Part shown: piece by piece, positions 15,687 through 23,786 of the stretch | How positions within the stretch are numbered: the first letter of the stretch is position 1 | Layout of the letters: each line of letters starts with the position of its first letter | Position numbers and translations under genes: made by a program | From: a virus | Length of the DNA: 29,548 bases | Reading direction: 5' to 3' (one strand) | IMG/VR virus record: IMGVR_UViG_3300001683_000037 | Span: 1 to 29,548 of that record | Notes under the pieces: generated by a model | The model's input: only the letters and a program-made list of their open reading frames with translations | Databases searched by the model: none | Told to the model about the DNA's origin: nothing

Positions 15687-18600
15687 ATGGCCGAACAGAC
15701 ATTTAAATCACCCGGTTTTTTTGAGAATGAAATCGATCTCTCACAAAGAGAGACAGAGATTATTGGAGTACCAGCGGGTGTCGTAGGAACAGCTAGGATG
15801 GGTCCAGCATTTGTACCCGTAACAGTCGGATCATTTGCTGATTTCGAGAGAAGATTTGGTACACTAGATTCAAAATATTTTGGTCCCTATGCAGTTAGAG
15901 AATTTTTAAAGCACCAGACTGCGCTTACTTATGTTAGAGTATTGGGTGCAGGAGCAAATGAAACAGCTACAGACATTGCAAATACTCGCTCTGGCGGAAT
16001 CGTTAAGTCAGCAGGTTTTAAAGTAATAGGAACAGAAGCAACTGAAACACCCAGCTCTTTTGGAAGATATAAAGGGTGCACTCAGTTTATAGTTGCAAGA
16101 CACGTTGTGTCATCATCACAGGAGAGATACGGGTATCCGATATTTAGAGATAACAGAAGCTATGATCTAAATAATACACTAGATGACAATGTGTTTCTTG
16201 TAAGGGGAATGTTATTTACATCAACTGGATCAAGATTTGAAATACTTGACTATGCAACAGCTAGCTATGCACTAACAGCATCTATTCAGTCAGATCTTGC
16301 TAAGCCAAATAGCGATGGATTATTTAAGCTAGTTCTTTCATCGTCTGCTGGATCTGCTTTCTCAACTGGCGACGGATTCGCTGGTATTAGAATATACACG
16401 GCATCACTTAATCCAGTCTCTGATGCATACATTGGGAATATTCTCAATACAGACCCAGAGAGATTTGGAGTTGAACAACATCTTCTATATGCAGACTTTC
16501 CTGTTGAGAACGAGCTGGCTTCTGTTGATACTGGGCCAGGAGATTGTCCTCCTATTGCTCTTGTCTCTGGATCGTCAAATTCATCTCAATCATCTGGTGT
16601 CTCAAGTATATCTTTCCTTGATGCTTTCGGAAGGTTTGATACAAGATATAGTGCAGCAAGAACATCAGCATTTATATCACAGCCATATGGAAGAAAAGAG
16701 TTTGATCTCTTCCACTTTGAGTGTATATCTGATGGTGCTGTTGCAAATCAGAAATATAAGATATCAATTAGAGATGTCAAGAAGTCAACAAGTCCAACAG
16801 ATTTATATGGAACATTCACAGTCCAGGTTAGAAATTTTGATGACACAGATACAAACATACAGGTCGTGGAGCAATACTCTCAGTGTACTCTAAACCCACT
16901 TGACGATGACTACGTTGCAAAGAAGATAGGCGACTACAAGGCATACTTTAACTTCGATGCAGAGCAGGTGTCAGAAAGAAGAATGATGGTATCAGGAAAA
17001 TATCCTAATGTCTCTTCTAAGATAAGAATTATTATGAATAACTCTGTTGAAAGTGGAGATGCCCCGAAAGACGCATTACCGTTTGGGTTTAGAGGATTCC
17101 CATCACTTAAGACAAATGACACACTTACAGATCACACAACTGGATCTTCAGCTGATAGATCTACAGAGGGGACTTCTGGCCCAGCAAGAAGGTTAACGCT
17201 AGTATCAGGATCAGCTGAGGGTGCTGGCGCAGGACCTATGCGTGAGCTATGGCCACCACTCTTTAAGAATGCTGCAGCAAGACTTACTGGGTCTATAGTT
17301 CCGCCTCTTCCGCTAAGATTCAAAGTGACAAGAGGCGATGTAAGTACAGCTGGAGGATTTAGAGGTCACAGTGGTGATGACGAGCGAGTTGATGGAAGAT
17401 ACTATTGGGGATGTAAATTTACAAGACTTCCAAGGACCGCGTCTCTTTCAAATGCAGTGCTTAACTCAAATGTGTCTTCTGAGATAAATCCCCTTATCAG
17501 GTCATACACAAAATTACTTGGTATCCAAAAGCTTGATCAGGCTGTAACAGGAGCCGGAGCAGATCAGTTTAATGATAATAAGTTCACTCTTGCAAGAGTT
17601 GCTCTTCCAAACTATATTGCAAACGACTCATCTGGAAACCCAAGCTTAGACAAGACTGCAAATACAAATTTGACGGGATCTGCGAAAGAGCATGTGCTAG
17701 ATACTGCTTATATTAGAGATGCTGATCCGAATGCATCTAACTACACAGTTGTAGATCCTGAAAGCGGTGGATCAAGAATGACATTTGCTTCACTCGCTGC
17801 ATTGACATCATCTGTTTATTTTAATAGATTCTCTACTTATGCAAAATTCACAAACTTAATGTACGGTGGATTTGACGGTGTCAACATTCTAAACAAAGAC
17901 ATGGCCAGGATGAATGACAGGTCAACGTCTTCAGATACAGGCGGGATCGCAGCAAATTCTCAACCTGATATTGGCCTTAATATCACTACTGCTACTGGCA
18001 ACGATTTCGGAAGCGGAAAGTTAAATTCAAATGTTGCATCATATAGAATAGGCGCAACAATTATAACAGACCCAATGGTATCCAGAGTAAATGTCATAAC
18101 AATACCAGGAATAAGGGACTCAGCTGTTACAGACTTTGTATTCGATAAGCTCTCTGTTTACTCCAAGGGATTCTATGTAGTTGATATACCATCATATGAT
18201 GCAAGCGGTGTAAGGCTCTTTGGTGATAGCGGAGATCCCTCTATTGATGTCGGTCAAACTTATGAACAGTTTGACTCCAGGGCAGTAGATAATAATTACT
18301 CTGCAACATATTTTCCTGATGTTACAATAGAGGATCCGATTAATAATGAAAGGGTTCAAGTTCCATCATCTATTGCAGTTATTGGAGCTTTAGCATATAA
18401 TGATAGTGTTGCATATCCATGGTTTGCACCTGCAGGATTTAATAGAGCTGCTCTAGACTTTGTTACAAATGTCAAGGTAAGGCTTAATCAGGCAGATAGA
18501 GATAATCTTTATGAGGCAAGAATAAATCCGATAGCAACATTCCCTAGAGCGGGATTTGTAATATTTGGACAAAAAACGCTACAGCTATCTAGAAGTGCTC

Positions 18601-18917
18601 TAGATAGAGTTAATGTTAGAAGAATGCTTCTCGAGATTAAGCGACTTATTTCAAACGTCGCAAACAAAATAGTATTTGAGCAAAACACGCCTCAAACTAG
18701 ATCAAGATTTGTATCTCAAGTGACACCTCTTCTTGCCACAGTTCAGGCTCAACAAGGCGTTGATCAATTTAAAGTAGTTATGGATTCAAGCAATAACACG
18801 CAGGAAGATATTGAAAATAATGTCTTAAATGGAAGAATCGTAGTTGTTCCAACTCGTGCAGTTGAATTCGTAGCAATAGACTTTATAATAACAAATGCTG
18901 GCGTTAGCTTTGAATAG
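15687..18917 (+). CDS. 18: Contractile tail sheath protein, gp18-like, copy 1
   Basis: This forms the contractile outer tail sheath. The 1076-aa product is far longer than T4 gp18 (659 aa). The N-terminus is typical of sheath proteins: GFFENEIDLS, then VPAGVVGTARMGPAFVPVTVGSFADFERRFG (about residues 27-57). The C-terminal core is also typical: YPWFAPAGFNRAAL near residues 911-924, a region of INPIATFPRAGFVIFGQKTL near 947-966, then DRVNVRRMLLEIKR and VEFVAIDFIITNAG at the end. The middle holds extra Ser/Thr/Gly-rich domains that would project from the sheath. The gene is paired with a full-length paralogue downstream. Confidence 0.96.
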   Translation: MAEQTFKSPGFFENEIDLSQRETEIIGVPAGVVGTARMGPAFVPVTVGSFADFERRFGTLDSKYFGPYAVREFLKHQTALTYVRVLGAGANETATDIANTRSGGIVKSAGFKVIGTEATETPSSFGRYKGCTQFIVARHVVSSSQERYGYPIFRDNRSYDLNNTLDDNVFLVRGMLFTSTGSRFEILDYATASYALTASIQSDLAKPNSDGLFKLVLSSSAGSAFSTGDGFAGIRIYTASLNPVSDAYIGNILNTDPERFGVEQHLLYADFPVENELASVDTGPGDCPPIALVSGSSNSSQSSGVSSISFLDAFGRFDTRYSAARTSAFISQPYGRKEFDLFHFECISDGAVANQKYKISIRDVKKSTSPTDLYGTFTVQVRNFDDTDTNIQVVEQYSQCTLNPLDDDYVAKKIGDYKAYFNFDAEQVSERRMMVSGKYPNVSSKIRIIMNNSVESGDAPKDALPFGFRGFPSLKTNDTLTDHTTGSSADRSTEGTSGPARRLTLVSGSAEGAGAGPMRELWPPLFKNAAARLTGSIVPPLPLRFKVTRGDVSTAGGFRGHSGDDERVDGRYYWGCKFTRLPRTASLSNAVLNSNVSSEINPLIRSYTKLLGIQKLDQAVTGAGADQFNDNKFTLARVALPNYIANDSSGNPSLDKTANTNLTGSAKEHVLDTAYIRDADPNASNYTVVDPESGGSRMTFASLAALTSSVYFNRFSTYAKFTNLMYGGFDGVNILNKDMARMNDRSTSSDTGGIAANSQPDIGLNITTATGNDFGSGKLNSNVASYRIGATIITDPMVSRVNVITIPGIRDSAVTDFVFDKLSVYSKGFYVVDIPSYDASGVRLFGDSGDPSIDVGQTYEQFDSRAVDNNYSATYFPDVTIEDPINNERVQVPSSIAVIGALAYNDSVAYPWFAPAGFNRAALDFVTNVKVRLNQADRDNLYEARINPIATFPRAGFVIFGQKTLQLSRSALDRVNVRRMLLEIKRLISNVANKIVFEQNTPQTRSRFVSQVTPLLATVQAQQGVDQFKVVMDSSNNTQEDIENNVLNGRIVVVPTRAVEFVAIDFIITNAGVSFE

Positions 18918-18922
18918 AGAAT

Positions 18923-18931
18923 AGTTATAAA
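18923..18931 (+). promoter_or_regulatory. Candidate late promoter for second sheath gene (AGTTATAAA)
   Basis: The ATAGTTATAAACG sequence lies in the 37-bp gap between the two sheath genes, 23 nt before the second ATG and upstream of TTGGAG. It closely matches the boxes at 15648 and 23763. Confidence 0.45.
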
Positions 18932-18954
18932 CGTGAATTGGAGATTATTAATAA

Positions 18955-21900
18955 ATGGCTGAAATAACCTATAGTAGCGCAGGCGTTTACACAAATGAGA
19001 TTGACCTGTCTCAGCCCAGGGCTGTAACTCCCACAGGGACACCAGCAGGCGTAATTGGAACTGCAGATAGGGGACCAGCGTTTGTCCCTATAACAGTTGG
19101 AAATTATCAATCTTTTGTTGCAGCATTTGGAAGTGCAGATGGTTCAAAATTTGGACCTCTTGCAGTCAATCAGTTTCTTAAGAATGCTCAGGCTTTAACT
19201 TACGTTAGAGCTCTAGGCATTGGAGATGGAAAGCAGAGAAGCTCTACAACTGGACAGGTCACATGGTCTGGATTTGTTGTTGGAAACCAGCAGGTAAAAG
19301 ATAATGGGCTTATTGGAACTAATCCTTATGGAACAGTAGGCGGAGGTCCACTCGGAAGAACACACTTCCTTGGATGCTTTATGTCTGAGTCTGCAGGAAG
19401 CACAATATTTAGTGAAGCTGGAATTACACTCAACATTAGTGGAGCAGTTCCGATTATTAGAGGTGTTTTGATGGCACCATCTGGTGTTATTCCAACACTA
19501 TCTGGAAACTTTGTGGCAAAGGGAAGTGAGAGCCCAAGTAGTACAACTACAGCAATGCTAACTGTTGCCAATGCAAAGGGTGGCCTGACAGGATCAGTTG
19601 ATCTTGCAACTCAGCAGTTTGTTCTACTTCTAAATGGTCATAAGTCAACAGGGGAATTCCCTAATGTTCTAACTTGTTCGTTCGAGACAACAAGCGGCCA
19701 ATACTTTAGTCACGTGCTTAATACTGATCCACTTAAGATTCAAGAGGCAGGCCACCTTCTCTATTCACATTATAATATAGATACAAGCCTTGCAGTCGTA
19801 ACTGGCTCTGGAATTTTAAGTGCATCATTAAACTTCACAGCAGGAAAAGACGGAGGAACAGTCTCTACGTTTGAACCTGTCGCGTTTATTACAACATCGT
19901 CTATATCTAGAGACTCATCTGACACGTATGTTCCTAACTATGAAAATTTCAGAGAGAGGTTTAAAACACCAGCTACTCCATACTTCACATCACAGGTGTA
20001 CGGTGCATCAGCATACAATTTGTTTAGGGTCCACTCTGTTGATGACGGAGCGTATGCAAATACACTATTTAAGATCACTATATCAAATCTAAAACCAGCA
20101 TCAACAGATGACGGTTATGGAACATTCTCTTTAACAGTTAGGGACTTTAATGATAATGACTATGAAAAGACGCCTCTAGAGACTTATAACGGATTGTCTC
20201 TTGATCCAGGAAGTGATAGGTATATTGGAAGAATGATAGGTGATCAAAGGGCATACTTTGATTTTGATCAGGCATCTTCAGCGCAAAAACTTGTTCTTGC
20301 AGGAGACTTTCCTGTAAGGTCAAATTATGTTAGAGTTGAGCTTGGAGATCAATTAAAGAATGGAAACGTTCCAAACACAGCTCTCCCGGTAGGGTTTAGA
20401 GGTCTTAGCCACCTTGTCACATCGGGTACAAATCCCCTAACAAGCCCAACAACAGGATATTATTATACCGACGGAGGAGAGAAAATTAATTATCTCCAGC
20501 CTGGTTTAACAACTGATATCTTAAAGAGAGCTGTGCAACCACCTGTTACGTTTAGAAGAAATGTTGCGGTGGGTGAAGGAATTAACAAAAAGTCAAGAGC
20601 TGGCCTCGGCTGGGGCGTTCAGTTTGAGACAATTACAAGTCTAGCGACACCCAATGCGCTTAAACCAAATGATCCCACAATAGTCAGCTTAGCAAAATTC
20701 TTCCCAGGTTTTCACCCAACAAGCTTCAACTTCTCAGTTGGAAATAATGAAGGAACTGCAGACTCTCAGGGGACAGTTCTAGATTGTGATACGTTTAATA
20801 ACAATATTTTCTCTCTTGAGAGGGTAAAAGTTAGAACGGGATCTGTCATGTACGGAGGAGTAACTGTTGCAGATATAGATCATTGGGCATCAGCATCTTA
20901 TGTAAGGAAGGGATCAATAACAGCCGATGAAACTGCAAAAACTAGAGCATTCAAAGTGGATGACTTAAAGGCGCAGGGAAATAGGGCGTATCTATCGTTC
21001 ACAACAATAGCTCAGGGCGGATTTAACGGTCTAGATATCTTAAATAAAGATAAGTCAAGACTTCTTAATGCTTCCGCAAAGAGAGAGATGGATGATGTAA
21101 CAAATCAGGGAGGAACTTCCGGTCCTACAGTTTCAGCATACAGGAAAGCAGTTGACATAATGGGGACAAAGTCAGAGGTTGAAATCAACCTTCTTGCAAT
21201 TCCCGGATTAAGACACACATCTGTTACAAACTATGCGATGGATTCAGTTGAGAGTAGATTTGACTCAATGTATATTATGGACATAGAGGAGAGAGATGAG
21301 CTAGACTCAGTTGTTACATCTTCTGTGGGTGCAAACGTTAACGTAACAAACACAGTCAATGCATTCCTTGGAAGGGCTTTAAATACTTCATTCGCGGCAG
21401 CATACTTTCCAGATGTCGTCATTCAGGAGCCAACAAATCTTACAAATGTAAGAGTACCTCCATCAACAGTTGTTCTAGGGGCCTTTGCACAGAATGATGC
21501 CATTGGATATCCCTGGTTTGCACCGGCAGGTTTCTCTAGAGGATCACTTTCAAGTGTTCAGCAAACATCTCTGATGTTTAACAAGCAAAATCTTGATGAC
21601 ATATATGACGCTGACATCAATCCTATCACAGAGCCTGTCCCGGGAGCTGGAATCATGGTCTGGGGTCAGAAAACTCTTCTCTCTAACGCATCAGCACTTG
21701 ATAGGGTCAATGTTAGAAGGCTTCTAATATACATTAGAAGAAGGGTAAGAGATGTTTCAAGGCAAATGCTATTTGAACCAAACAGGCAAGAAACTCTAGA
21801 TAAGTTTACGTCCCTTGTTCAGCCAATACTTCAGACAATTCAAGAGAGAAGCGGTGTTGATAGGTACAAAGTTATAATTGATGCTACGACAACAACACAG

Positions 21901-22020
21901 ACAGATGTAGAGAATAACACGCTACGTGGAAAGATATTCATACAGCCTACAAGAACAGCAGAGTTTGTTGCTCTTGACTTCGTTGTCACTAATGCTGGTG
22001 ATGGATTTGCAAATGCTTAA
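18955..22020 (+). CDS. 18: Contractile tail sheath protein, gp18-like, copy 2
   Basis: A second sheath protein of 1021 aa, a paralogue of copy 1 along its whole length. The N-terminus (NEIDLSQ, then PAGVIGTADRGPAFVPITVG) is nearly the same as copy 1. The middle shares the YGTFSLTVRDFNDND, IGDQRAYFDFD and ALPVGFRGL stretches. The C-terminal half shares YPWFAPAGFSRGSL, WGQKTL, DRVNVRRLLIYIRRR and EFVALDFVVTNAG. Clear divergence elsewhere shows the duplication is old. The tail tube gene follows 46 nt later, giving the usual sheath-tube order. Whether both proteins are in the same sheath cannot be told from sequence. Confidence 0.96.
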   Translation: MAEITYSSAGVYTNEIDLSQPRAVTPTGTPAGVIGTADRGPAFVPITVGNYQSFVAAFGSADGSKFGPLAVNQFLKNAQALTYVRALGIGDGKQRSSTTGQVTWSGFVVGNQQVKDNGLIGTNPYGTVGGGPLGRTHFLGCFMSESAGSTIFSEAGITLNISGAVPIIRGVLMAPSGVIPTLSGNFVAKGSESPSSTTTAMLTVANAKGGLTGSVDLATQQFVLLLNGHKSTGEFPNVLTCSFETTSGQYFSHVLNTDPLKIQEAGHLLYSHYNIDTSLAVVTGSGILSASLNFTAGKDGGTVSTFEPVAFITTSSISRDSSDTYVPNYENFRERFKTPATPYFTSQVYGASAYNLFRVHSVDDGAYANTLFKITISNLKPASTDDGYGTFSLTVRDFNDNDYEKTPLETYNGLSLDPGSDRYIGRMIGDQRAYFDFDQASSAQKLVLAGDFPVRSNYVRVELGDQLKNGNVPNTALPVGFRGLSHLVTSGTNPLTSPTTGYYYTDGGEKINYLQPGLTTDILKRAVQPPVTFRRNVAVGEGINKKSRAGLGWGVQFETITSLATPNALKPNDPTIVSLAKFFPGFHPTSFNFSVGNNEGTADSQGTVLDCDTFNNNIFSLERVKVRTGSVMYGGVTVADIDHWASASYVRKGSITADETAKTRAFKVDDLKAQGNRAYLSFTTIAQGGFNGLDILNKDKSRLLNASAKREMDDVTNQGGTSGPTVSAYRKAVDIMGTKSEVEINLLAIPGLRHTSVTNYAMDSVESRFDSMYIMDIEERDELDSVVTSSVGANVNVTNTVNAFLGRALNTSFAAAYFPDVVIQEPTNLTNVRVPPSTVVLGAFAQNDAIGYPWFAPAGFSRGSLSSVQQTSLMFNKQNLDDIYDADINPITEPVPGAGIMVWGQKTLLSNASALDRVNVRRLLIYIRRRVRDVSRQMLFEPNRQETLDKFTSLVQPILQTIQERSGVDRYKVIIDATTTTQTDVENNTLRGKIFIQPTRTAEFVALDFVVTNAGDGFANA

Positions 22021-22066
22021 GATAAAAAATTCACCAGCAGTATATTTAATTTTAGGAGAAATTTAA

Positions 22067-22558
22067 ATGGCTACGACACTTTCAGTCACAGACATGCTTC
22101 CAAACAAATTCGAGCCCAAAAGAAAATTTAGATGGGTTTTTGCGCTGGAAGGCGTTGACTCATTTTTGATGAAGACAGCTAATAGACCAAGTATCACTAT
22201 TGATGAGAAGGAGATCCCTTTTATTAATGCTAAACGGTATGTTGCTGGCAGACTCACTTTTGGAGATCTATCTTTAACACTATACGATCCGATAGCACCG
22301 TCTGGATCACAGCAGGTGATGGAATGGATTAGAACTCACTACGAGTCAGTCTCAGGTAGAGCTGGATATGCAGATTTCTATAAGAGAGACATACAAATTA
22401 AACTTCTAGATCCAATTGGAACTGTTGTTGAGCTTTGGGATATAAAGGGAGCATTTATAAAAACTGCTAACTTTAATGAACTCACTTATGATGACAATAG
22501 CGCTCCAGTTGAGATAGCTTTGACGCTAAGATATGACAACGCTGTTCTACAGTACTGA
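22067..22558 (+). CDS. 19: Tail tube protein, gp19-like
   Basis: Stacked hexamers of this protein form the inner tail tube through which DNA passes. The product is 163 aa, exactly the length of T4 gp19. It shows the tube pattern: an N-terminal NKFEPKRKFRWVFALEGVDSF segment, ITIDEKEIPFINAKRYVAGRLTFGDLSLTLYDP (about residues 43-75), a central helix-forming WIRTHYESVSG and a terminal beta strand VEIALTLRYDNAVLQY. A TTTTAGGAGAAA site sits just before the ATG. The gene closes the sheath-tube unit and is followed by a strong terminator. Confidence 0.96.
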   Translation: MATTLSVTDMLPNKFEPKRKFRWVFALEGVDSFLMKTANRPSITIDEKEIPFINAKRYVAGRLTFGDLSLTLYDPIAPSGSQQVMEWIRTHYESVSGRAGYADFYKRDIQIKLLDPIGTVVELWDIKGAFIKTANFNELTYDDNSAPVEIALTLRYDNAVLQY

Positions 22559-22582
22559 CATATAGAGACACTAATATTAATT

Positions 22583-22613
22583 TGGCAGGTGGTTTACATC
22601 ACCTGCCATTTTT
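22583..22613 (+). terminator. Rho-independent terminator after tail tube gene
   Basis: A perfect stem GGCAGGTG (22584-22591) / CACCTGCC (22600-22607), extended by one T-A pair, with an 8-nt loop GTTTACAT and a following run of five T. It separates the sheath-tube unit from the chaperone and tape measure unit. Confidence 0.93.
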
Positions 22614-22667
22614 GTTAACATTAATTGCAACACCTATTATCTTTAATAATAGAGTTTTGGAGTGAAT

Positions 22668-23489
22668 TTGTCTAATATTCATGGTTCAATACCAACGCAA
22701 AATGTAATGAAAGATGAGTTTGGCTGGGAGATTCCAGTTGAGATGGTACCCGTACCATCAGAGGGAAAAGTATACCCAGAGGGCACATCTCTTCATAATA
22801 GGAAAACAATAAAGATTAAAGCTATGACAGCAAGAGAAGAAGACATATTATCTTCTCAGGCTCTTATAAAAGAGGGAACTGTAGTAAGTCATCTTATTGA
22901 ATCGTGTGTTCTTGATAAATCTATCAACATAAAGGATATGCTCCTGGGAGATAGAAATGCTCTAATGGTCTCTATAAGGATCACAGGGTATGGCGCAGGA
23001 TACTCTGCAAATGCTGCATGTCCAGAGTGTGCATCAAGAAACTCATATGACTTCAATCTTTCAGAGCTTGAGATCAAGCCTCTAGATATCGAACCAGTAA
23101 CACCAGGTGAAAATGTATTTTCATATACACTCCCTGTGACAAAGAAAGAGGTTCACTTTAAATTTATGACAGGAGGAGATGAGCAGGATAGAACTAAAAC
23201 TCTTGAGAGAAAGAGAAAGGCTTTTCCTGGAATAAAGATTGAAGACAATGTTACATCAAGATTAGATCAGGTAATATTGTCTATTGATGGCATAGCTGAC
23301 AAAAACAAGATATCACAATTTGTTAGAGGTATGCCTGCTCTTGACTCTAGAAACTTAAGAAACTATATCAACGATCATGAGCCTGGGATTGACATGTCGA
23401 CATGGATGAAGTGTTTAAATTGCGGCGAAACTTCAAGCATATCTCTCCCGATGGGAACCAATTTTTTTTGGCCCAGTCTGCAGAGATAA
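22668..23489 (+). CDS. 26: Tail assembly chaperone / baseplate hub protein, gp26-like
   Basis: A member of the T4 gp26-like family, which in many phages serves as the tail assembly chaperone next to the tape measure gene. TTG 22668 is preferred over GTG 22662 because the only GGAG (22659-22662) lies 5 nt before the TTG and overlaps the GTG. The 273-aa product has the family signature: AREEDILSSQALIKEGTVVSHLIESC (about residues 56-80), GDRNALMVSIRITGYGAGY (95-112), and two CxxC pairs (C118/C121 and C249/C252) that probably bind zinc. The frame ends in NFFWPSLQR at a TAA, but a downstream +1 frame, open from 23419, carries a convincing continuation (see the next entries). Tail assembly chaperones are often made in short and frameshifted forms. 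Confidence 0.87.
   Translation: MSNIHGSIPTQNVMKDEFGWEIPVEMVPVPSEGKVYPEGTSLHNRKTIKIKAMTAREEDILSSQALIKEGTVVSHLIESCVLDKSINIKDMLLGDRNALMVSIRITGYGAGYSANAACPECASRNSYDFNLSELEIKPLDIEPVTPGENVFSYTLPVTKKEVHFKFMTGGDEQDRTKTLERKRKAFPGIKIEDNVTSRLDQVILSIDGIADKNKISQFVRGMPALDSRNLRNYINDHEPGIDMSTWMKCLNCGETSSISLPMGTNFFWPSLQR
23460..23489 (+). other. Candidate programmed +1 (or -2) frameshift site
   Basis: Within the overlap of the two frames (23419-23489) lie a run of eight T (23462-23469) and, just after it, TGG CCC AGT TAA-proximal codons. A +1 slip with proline tRNA moving from CCC (23472-23474) to CCA would give FFWP joined to VCRDKERFLEES, keeping the peptide sensible across the joint. A slip on the T run would also reach the new frame. 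A single-base homopolymer error in the assembly would look the same. Confidence 0.55.
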
Positions 23490-23535
23490 AGAGCGATTCC
23501 TCGAGGAGTCATTTCTCCTTCAATATCACCTAAAG

Positions 23536-23745
23536 ATGTCCTATAGTGACACTAGATCAATGCCTATACGATATAGGCGATGGTTTCTTGATAGGCTTGT
23601 AGAAGAGATCAAGTCGTCAAATGAGAATAGGAAAAGTGCAACAGAAAGGTCAGGCCCCAGAGAGATTCCGATAAATCAGATGATGGAGAATATTCACAAC
23701 GAGGCCACAGCACCAAAGAACACGTCACCTAAGAAGTTTAAGTGA
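23536..23745 (+). CDS. Out-of-frame extension of the chaperone gene (gp51 position), 69 aa from first ATG
   Basis: Read from the first ATG this is 69 aa, but that ATG has no ribosome binding site (pyrimidine-rich CTCCTTCAATATCACC lies before it). The frame is open back to 23419 and encodes RDKERFLEESFLLQYHLK directly upstream of MSYSDTRSMPIRYRRWFLDRL. That whole stretch reads as one charged helical domain, so it is probably the C-terminal part of a frameshifted gp26-like product of about 358 aa. In T4, gene 51 follows gene 26, so this segment occupies the gp51 position. The tail end is polar and basic (TSPKKFK). Independent translation at low level cannot be excluded. Confidence 0.75.
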   Translation: MSYSDTRSMPIRYRRWFLDRLVEEIKSSNENRKSATERSGPREIPINQMMENIHNEATAPKNTSPKKFK

Positions 23746-23762
23746 ACCCTTTGCTTGTGAAT

Positions 23763-23771
23763 AGTTATATC
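23763..23771 (+). promoter_or_regulatory. Candidate late promoter for tape measure gene (AGTTATATC)
   Basis: The sequence GAATAGTTATATCTAAGG lies 15 nt before the tape measure ATG and matches the GAGAATAGTTATAAACG upstream of the second sheath gene. The leader would be very short, with AAGGGTGAG as the ribosome binding site. Confidence 0.4.
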
Positions 23772-23786
23772 TAAGGGTGAGATTCA

